Shown: in pieces, positions 6,601 through 11,332 of the stretch
Layout of the letters: every line of letters begins with the position of its first letter
Numbering within the stretch: the stretch's first letter is position 1
DNA from: Chitinophagaceae bacterium
Lineage (GTDB): Bacteria > Bacteroidota > Bacteroidia > Chitinophagales > Chitinophagaceae
Assembly: GCA_947489175.1 (NCBI GenBank)
Contig: CANLED010000040.1
Span: forward strand, 1 to 11,332
Direction: 5' to 3'
Length of the DNA stretch: 11,332 nucleotides
Position numbers and translations under genes: made by a program
Notes under the pieces: model-generated
Seen by the model: only the letters and a program-made list of their open reading frames with translations
What the model was told of the DNA's origin: nothing
Database searches by the model: none

Positions 6601-7335
6601 TTACTTAGATTCAGAACGGCTTAATGCGTAGATAACAAGACCGAAACCGATTTTGTTAACGGCATCACCAATGTTGTAGATGATGTCCATGTTCAAACCA
6701 CCGATTCCAAGAGAATCAGCAGAAACTCCGAAAAGTCCACCAGGAGTACCAACGATGTAACCAAGTGGATAGATAGCCCATCCTACAAGAACGAACCAAC
6801 CCAGTGTTTTTACTGCTTTTGCAACAGCTGGAGAAGTTGCGTTTGCAAGTTTAGCAACATCACCGAACCATACTAGGTAAACGATGTAGAAGTAAGCTGC
6901 ACCGCTGATAATACCCCAAACAACACTTTGTTCTCTGTAGATTGTTTCTCCAAAGTAACCAGTAACTAGCATTACTACAGAAGCAAAAATCAACTTCCAA
7001 AGAAGTCCAGTTGTACCACCTGCCTTTTTAGTGATGAGGTAAAACTCAACGCACATCAAAGGAACAGTTAAAGTCCAATCCACATAACGGAAGAAGGTTG
7101 GAGAATCACCTGTTTCGAGGTTGTAACCTCTCATGTAGTAATAGTGAACTGCCGCAATGAAAGTGATCAAACCAGAAACAAGAACAGACGTACGCCATTC
7201 TTTGCTGGTGTTGTTCAATTCAAAGAAAAAGAAAACTGATGCCGCCATCATGGCCATTGTGCCGATGAAAAACGTGAAAGCAACGTAGTTGTTTTCAGCA
7301 ACTACATGTGAAGCCTGAAGAAATAAAGGACTCAT
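6601..7335 (-). CDS. Proteorhodopsin, green-type light-driven proton pump with an antenna-compatible fenestration
   Basis: A 244-residue, seven-helix microbial rhodopsin. Helix B carries His64, the equivalent of proteorhodopsin His75. Helix C reads RYVDWTLTVPLMCVEFYL: Asp86 (proton acceptor), Thr90 and Glu97 (proton donor) give the DTE proton-pump triad, with Arg83 before it. Position 94, the spectral-tuning site equivalent to 105, is Met, expected for green absorption. Helix G has Lys228 in IGDAVNKIGFG as the retinal Schiff-base site. Helix E begins W140-G141: Gly141 aligns with bacteriorhodopsin Trp138 and xanthorhodopsin Gly156, which leaves room for a carotenoid antenna. All nine Asn codons are AAC and 13 of 16 Tyr codons are TAC, a bias typical of high expression. 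It lies 170 bases after thrC and upstream of blh. It pumps protons out across the inner membrane. Confidence 0.97.
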   Translation of the reverse strand: MSPLFLQASHVVAENNYVAFTFFIGTMAMMAASVFFFFELNNTSKEWRTSVLVSGLITFIAAVHYYYMRGYNLETGDSPTFFRYVDWTLTVPLMCVEFYLITKKAGGTTGLLWKLIFASVVMLVTGYFGETIYREQSVVWGIISGAAYFYIVYLVWFGDVAKLANATSPAVAKAVKTLGWFVLVGWAIYPLGYIVGTPGGLFGVSADSLGIGGLNMDIIYNIGDAVNKIGFGLVIYALSRSESK

Positions 7336-7371
7336 TGTTTATTGGTTTTGGTTAAAAAATGACAAGCGTTT

Positions 7372-7386
7372 AAGAATACAATTCTT
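7372..7386. promoter_or_regulatory. Inverted repeat upstream of rhodopsin (proximal)
   Basis: AAGAAT (7372-7377) and ATTCTT (7381-7386) form a perfect 6-bp inverted repeat with a 3-base centre, 37 bases before the rhodopsin start codon. It could be an operator half-site pair or a small leader hairpin. Confidence 0.35.
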
Positions 7387-7409
7387 CAATACATTATGTT
7401 ATTGTATTG
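7387..7409. promoter_or_regulatory. Inverted repeat upstream of rhodopsin (distal)
   Basis: CAATACA (7387-7393) and TGTATTG (7403-7409) form a perfect 7-bp inverted repeat separated by 9 bases, immediately adjacent to the proximal repeat. The half-sites are 16 bases apart start to start, 1.5 helical turns, so a dimeric regulator is conceivable, as is a leader stem. The rest of the 170-base thrC-rhodopsin gap is AT-rich. I see no exact TAnnTTTG element in it, so the rhodopsin promoter is not identified. Confidence 0.4.
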
Positions 7410-7505
7410 TATGTTCAAGTTAACTAAAAATTGAATTGAATGTTTAAAAATCATAGAATTTAATTTTTTTTGTTAAAATTTAAATCCTTTTATTTTCTGT
7501 TTTGT

Positions 7506-8846
7506 TTAACAATTAGTAGGTTTTATTGTAGTTTGAACTTGTACTTGATTGAAAATACACTGCAATATTTTTTTTAATTCACTAAATACCGGAGTTATAA
7601 GTGTAGCTTTTTTCTGGCTATTCATGATGTGCTGTATATGTTCAGGAATGTTGATTTTTTGGTCAATCATTTTTTCTACTGTTGGCGCAAATTTTAAAGG
7701 GTGTGCTGTTGCTAAGATAAACCCCTTTTCCTGTGGATTGTCTGCCAAATATGTTTTTAAACCAGCAAAAGCAACAGCTGTGTGTGGATCCAATATTTTA
7801 TGGGTGCTTTTGTACACATTTTTTACCGTATTGGCAGTTTCCTCATCCGTAAATGAAAAACTGCTGATTATTTCTTTGATCTTATCATAATCATTTCCAA
7901 AAAGTTCCAATATACGGATGAAATTACTCGGGTTGCCAACATCCATCGCATTGGACAAGGTGGGGATTGATATGGTTGGTTCGTAGCGTCCGGTTTCAAT
8001 ATATATTGTAAATACATCGTTTTGGTTGCAGGCTGCAATGAAATGCTTTATGGGCAATCCGGACACTTGCGCAACTAATCCTGCACATAGGTTGCCAAAA
8101 TTGCCACTGGGAACACTTACAACTGGGAGCGTGTTTTCTTCCCACTGCGATAAAGCAATTGCGTAATAAATTTGTTGGGATAGCCATCTTGAGATGTTGA
8201 TTGAATTGGCGGATGTTAACATACCCAAGCGCTGCAGTTCATCATCTGCAAAGGCCAATTTAACAAGGCGCTGACAGTCATCAAAATCTCCTTGAATTTC
8301 CAGTGCATGGATGTTGCCTCCGAGCCCAGTTAGCTGTTTTTCTTGCACCTCACTTACTTTTCCTGAAGGGTATAAAATGACTACTTCTGTACCTGGTACA
8401 TTGTAAAATCCATCAGCTACTGCTCCTCCTGTATCTCCACTGGTGGCCACTAGGATGATGATTTTTTCGTTTTGTTGCTTTGCGAAATATCCAAGGCACC
8501 TGCTCAAGAAACGGGCTCCAATGTCTTTGAAAGCAAGGGTTGGACCATGAAATAATTCAAGACAATATATGTTTTCTTCAATTTTTTTGAGCGGAATGTC
8601 AAACGACAAGGTTTGTTGCATAATCTGCATCAGCTCATCATCCGGGATTGAATCACCCACATATGGCTTCATGATTTCAAACCCTATTTCGGCAGGTGAC
8701 ATGTTTTTGAGGTTGCTGATGAAATCAGCGTTCCACTTGGGTATGTATTCTGGGAAATACAATCCTTTGTCTGGAGCCAGCCCTTTTATCGTAGCAGTTT
8801 TGAAATCTACTTCGGGTGAATTTCTGTTGATGCTATAATATTTCAT
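7506..8846 (-). CDS. thrC: Threonine synthase
   Basis: A 446-residue PLP enzyme that converts O-phosphohomoserine to threonine in the cytoplasm. The start MKYYSINRNSPEVDF is the standard N-terminus of the family; a longer open frame upstream to 9041 lies wholly inside thrB and is rejected. ELFHGPTLAFKDIGARF (97-113) carries the PLP-binding Lys107, and LVATSGDTGGAV provides the phosphate-binding serine/glycine loop. VPSGNFGNLCAGL further on is another conserved threonine synthase segment. The ATG overlaps the thrB stop codon (ATGA), indicating translational coupling. The full length is normal. No terminator is evident between its stop and the rhodopsin gene, so some read-through into the rhodopsin is possible. 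Confidence 0.96.
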   Translation of the reverse strand: MKYYSINRNSPEVDFKTATIKGLAPDKGLYFPEYIPKWNADFISNLKNMSPAEIGFEIMKPYVGDSIPDDELMQIMQQTLSFDIPLKKIEENIYCLELFHGPTLAFKDIGARFLSRCLGYFAKQQNEKIIILVATSGDTGGAVADGFYNVPGTEVVILYPSGKVSEVQEKQLTGLGGNIHALEIQGDFDDCQRLVKLAFADDELQRLGMLTSANSINISRWLSQQIYYAIALSQWEENTLPVVSVPSGNFGNLCAGLVAQVSGLPIKHFIAACNQNDVFTIYIETGRYEPTISIPTLSNAMDVGNPSNFIRILELFGNDYDKIKEIISSFSFTDEETANTVKNVYKSTHKILDPHTAVAFAGLKTYLADNPQEKGFILATAHPLKFAPTVEKMIDQKINIPEHIQHIMNSQKKATLITPVFSELKKILQCIFNQVQVQTTIKPTNC

Positions 8847-9775
8847 GCTTCTTCGTTTATGATGGATATTCCTTTTGAATTGAGTTTTGTTACATAGGTT
8901 TTGAAATCTATGCCAATCCTGGTATAAATGTTGGTCATGACAGCTTCCACTTGAAGGGCAGTCTCTTGGTTTTTGTTCAGCATAAAAATAGATGGACCAC
9001 TTCCTGAAATCCCCCCACCTAAAGCACCTGCTTGCATACACTGCAGTTTTACTTCATCAAATCCTGGAATTAAAATACTTCTAATCGGTTCTATGATAAC
9101 GTCTTCTAGAGATCTTCCTATCAGGTCATAATCGCCTTGCATCAATCCCGCTACTAATCCTGCGATGTTTCCCCATTGCTTGATTGCTTTTTTCAGCTGA
9201 ACTTCTTCCTTCAGAATCTGCCTTGCATCAGAAGTTTTAACTTCAATCTGTGGGTGAACAACCGTAATAAATAGTTCTGGGGAATTGAGTTTTATGACAT
9301 CCAATGGATGAATAGACCTGATAAGTGTAACACCACCTAACAAACAAGGTGTGATGTTGTCTGCATGTTTCACTCCACTGGCCACCTTTTCGCCATTCAT
9401 GGCAAATTTGATTAATTCATCATTTGTAAATGCATTGTTCAACAATTTATTGGCAGCAAAAACGCCGCCAGCAGCACTTGCAGCACTTGAACCCAATCCA
9501 CTGCCTGGTTTGATTATTTTGTCTATCGTGAGCGTAAATCCAAGTGGTTTGTTGTATGCTTCCATGAGCGACAATAATGCCGCACCAGCTACATTGTCTT
9601 CCGGTTTTTCTGGAAGATGGTATTCGTCAATATGCTTTATTTTGAGTCCATAGTCATCAGAAAATTCTAGTGTCATTAGGTCATACGGTTCTTCCAATGC
9701 GAGTCCGAGTATGTCAAATCCACAAACCAAGTTGGCAATGGTTGCGGGCGATTTGATGGTGATTTTTCTTGGCAT
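8843..9775 (-). CDS. thrB: Homoserine kinase (GHMP family)
   Basis: A 310-residue cytoplasmic kinase that phosphorylates homoserine with ATP. The N-terminal SPATIANLVCGFDILGLAL (9-27) is the GHMP substrate-binding region, PGSGLGSSAAS (90-100) is the ATP-binding P-loop of the superfamily, and GALGGGISGSGPS (250-262) is the third GHMP motif. Length is typical of bacterial ThrB. It starts 10 bases after the thrA stop and its TGA overlaps the thrC ATG, so it is the middle gene of a thrABC operon. Confidence 0.96.
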   Translation of the reverse strand: MPRKITIKSPATIANLVCGFDILGLALEEPYDLMTLEFSDDYGLKIKHIDEYHLPEKPEDNVAGAALLSLMEAYNKPLGFTLTIDKIIKPGSGLGSSAASAAGGVFAANKLLNNAFTNDELIKFAMNGEKVASGVKHADNITPCLLGGVTLIRSIHPLDVIKLNSPELFITVVHPQIEVKTSDARQILKEEVQLKKAIKQWGNIAGLVAGLMQGDYDLIGRSLEDVIIEPIRSILIPGFDEVKLQCMQAGALGGGISGSGPSIFMLNKNQETALQVEAVMTNIYTRIGIDFKTYVTKLNSKGISIINEEA

Positions 9776-9785
9776 GAAAAAATGA

Positions 9786-11332
9786 TTAATTGTTTATTGA
9801 TCTGAGAATGTCTGCAAAAACGCCACTTGCTGTTACATCAGCACCTGCACCGGCTCCTTTAACAACGAGGGGTTGTTCATTGTATCTATCCGTATGGAAT
9901 AGTACGATGTTGTCTTTGCCATAAAGGTGAAACATTTCGTTTTCCTGGGAAATGTGTTGGAGTCCTACAGCAGCTTGTCCTTCATTGAAAGTGGCTACAA
10001 ATTTTAGTTTTGCATTTTTGTTGTTTGCATCATCGAGCAAGGATTTAAAATGAGCCTCATTTTTTTCCATTTCTAGGTAAAAGTCTTCTACGGTACCTTC
10101 CATGCAAGATGCTGGAAGAAATGAATTGCAGGTTATTTCATCCAATTCAATTTTTGTTCCGGCTTCTCTCACCAAGATCATGATTTTTCTCATTACATCC
10201 TTTCCGCTTAGGTCTAAGCGAGGGTCTGGTTCAGTATATCCTTCATCCTGTGCTTGCCTAACTACTTGTGCAAATGACCGTGTACCGTTATAGTTGTTGA
10301 AAACAAAATTTAACGTGCCACTTAACACGGCATTGATTTTATTTATTTTATCACCACTTTTTATGAGGTCATTTAACGTGCCAATGATGGGAAGCGCCGC
10401 GCCAACATTTGTTTCAAATAGGAATTTGCAATTGTATGAAACGGATAAATCTTTCAGTAATTTATATTCATCAAAGTTTCCTGAAGCAGCGATTTTATTA
10501 CAGGCTACAACAGACATTGATTTTCTCAATACTTGTTGATAGTGGGTAGGAATGAATTCATTTGCTGTCATGTCTACCAACACACTGTTTCTTAAATTTA
10601 TTGTTGTCATGTTGCTTACAAATATCCCTGGGTCTGCCTTTGCGCCATCATTCAATAGGTTTTGCCAATTGCTGATGGGTATGCCATTTTCTGTGATTAA
10701 CATATTCCTGCTGTTGCAAATGCCGGAAATTTTTATTTTTATTTTTTGATGAGACACAATTTTTTCAGACTGTTCTTCGATTTGTTGAATTAGTTTTTTC
10801 CCAACATTTCCTGCTCCGATTATAAATAGATTGATTTCTTTTTTTGTGTCTTCAAAAAATGCTTCATGCATCACGTTGAGGGCTTTTTCGATTTCTGATG
10901 TTTTGATGACAGCAGAAATATTGATTTCGTTTGAACCTTGAGCAATGGCCCTTATGTTGATACCGTTTCTACCCAAGGCTGAAAACATCTTACCGCTAAT
11001 CCCGGGGTGACTTTTCATCTTATCTCCCACCAATGCAACAATCGACAGCTCATCTTCCAACAAGATTGGTTTGATTTCCCCAGCCTCAATTTCTTTTTGA
11101 AATATTTTATTGAGAACTTGTGTTGATTTTTCGGCAGCAGATTGGTGAACACCTACACAAATGGAATGTTCTGATGCACTTTGGGTGATAAGAATTACAT
11201 TGATTTCAGACTCATTTAATGCAGTGAAAAGTTTCTTGGAGAACCCCGGAATGCCAATCATGCCACTTCCTTCAACATTAATCAATGAAATGTTTTTCAT
11301 TCCAGATATTCCTTTGATGGAGTCTGAAGAAT
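9786..11332 (-). CDS. thrA: Bifunctional aspartokinase/homoserine dehydrogenase, C-terminal two thirds (5' end beyond window)
   Basis: The frame stays open to the right edge, with residues SSDSIKGISG preceding the first visible Met at 11300; that Met is internal, since the sequence before it is the aspartokinase-ACT junction. About 515 codons are visible; the aspartokinase catalytic domain (roughly 300 residues) lies outside. Two ACT domains come first: NISLINVEGSGMIGIPGFSK and LSIVALVGDKMKSHPGISGK. The homoserine dehydrogenase part follows: NAD(P)-binding FIIGAGNVGKKL (about residue 170 of the fragment), SGTLNFVFNNY, and the catalytic GYTEPDPRLDLSGKDVMRK (about 358-376), ending with the cofactor-contact sequence GAGAGADVTASGVFADIL. 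It catalyses the first and third steps of threonine/homoserine synthesis. The ACT domains make threonine feedback inhibition likely. Confidence 0.96.
   Translation of the reverse strand, partial: SSDSIKGISGMKNISLINVEGSGMIGIPGFSKKLFTALNESEINVILITQSASEHSICVGVHQSAAEKSTQVLNKIFQKEIEAGEIKPILLEDELSIVALVGDKMKSHPGISGKMFSALGRNGINIRAIAQGSNEINISAVIKTSEIEKALNVMHEAFFEDTKKEINLFIIGAGNVGKKLIQQIEEQSEKIVSHQKIKIKISGICNSRNMLITENGIPISNWQNLLNDGAKADPGIFVSNMTTINLRNSVLVDMTANEFIPTHYQQVLRKSMSVVACNKIAASGNFDEYKLLKDLSVSYNCKFLFETNVGAALPIIGTLNDLIKSGDKINKINAVLSGTLNFVFNNYNGTRSFAQVVRQAQDEGYTEPDPRLDLSGKDVMRKIMILVREAGTKIELDEITCNSFLPASCMEGTVEDFYLEMEKNEAHFKSLLDDANNKNAKLKFVATFNEGQAAVGLQHISQENEMFHLYGKDNIVLFHTDRYNEQPLVVKGAGAGADVTASGVFADILRSINN

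Noticed and set aside
6601..7335. Rhodopsin as a sodium or chloride pump
   Set aside because: Helix C has Asp86-Thr90-Glu97, the DTE proton-pump pattern, not the NDQ or NTQ motifs of sodium and chloride pumps.
8847..9041. Upstream extension of thrC giving a 511-residue protein
   Set aside because: The extra 65 residues lie inside thrB in another frame and resemble no ThrC N-terminus; MKYYSINRNSPEVDF with the ATGA overlap is the expected start.
11298..11300. ATG at 11300 as the start of a standalone ACT-homoserine dehydrogenase
   Set aside because: The frame continues upstream to the window edge with residues expected at the aspartokinase-ACT junction, so this Met is internal to a fused ThrA.
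1..11332. tRNA genes, CRISPR arrays, insertion sequences, integrase or attachment sites
   Set aside because: No tRNA-like cloverleaf, regular spaced repeats, transposase motifs or long terminal repeats were seen on reading both strands; all stretches over 300 bases are accounted for by coding genes.

Overview
The window looks like AT-rich chromosomal DNA of a rhodopsin-bearing Bacteroidota bacterium. The main evidence is a SprE/PorW-type gliding and type IX secretion (T9SS) protein, a bactofilin beside a Bacteroidota-type M23-peptidase N-terminal stub, a SprT-like protein of the form common in this phylum, a fused aspartokinase/homoserine dehydrogenase heading a thrABC operon, near-absence of Shine-Dalgarno sites, and two matches to the Bacteroidota TAnnTTTG -7 promoter element. 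An aquatic Chitinophagaceae-like or Sphingobacteria-like host is plausible, but the family cannot be fixed from this sequence.

Layout. Positions 1-2832 (minus) hold most of a large TPR protein of the SprE/PorW family, cut by the left window edge. A 114-bp divergent region with a hairpin and a probable promoter follows. A compact plus-strand operon then runs from 2947 to 5004: a membrane-anchored stub resembling the N-terminus of M23 peptidases, bactofilin, AtpZ-like protein, an AtpI-like four-helix membrane protein, and a SprT-like putative metalloprotein. The first part of this order is what usually precedes atpB in Bacteroidota, but here a SprT-like gene takes the place of the ATP synthase genes. 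That operon converges with, and overlaps by 6 bp, a minus-strand GNAT acetyltransferase (4999-5508).

The rest of the window is on the minus strand. Reading in the direction of transcription (right to left) it contains thrA (partial, cut by the right edge), thrB, thrC, then a proton-pumping rhodopsin, a strong hairpin, the Brp/Blh beta-carotene cleavage enzyme, and the GNAT gene. The threonine genes convert aspartate to threonine; thrB and thrC overlap by ATGA. The rhodopsin and blh form a minimal phototrophy cassette: Blh cleaves beta-carotene to retinal and the opsin binds it through Lys228. Carotenoid synthesis genes are not in the window and must lie elsewhere.

Most interesting points: the rhodopsin has glycine at the position equivalent to bacteriorhodopsin Trp138, the fenestration that allows a carotenoid light-harvesting antenna. 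A 14-bp stem separates rhodopsin from blh and probably sets their expression ratio. Two inverted repeats lie upstream of the rhodopsin. The M23-type gene next to bactofilin has lost its peptidase domain. The atp accessory gene pair has been separated from atpB. I found no clearly unprecedented multi-gene system; the candidates above are variants of known modules.
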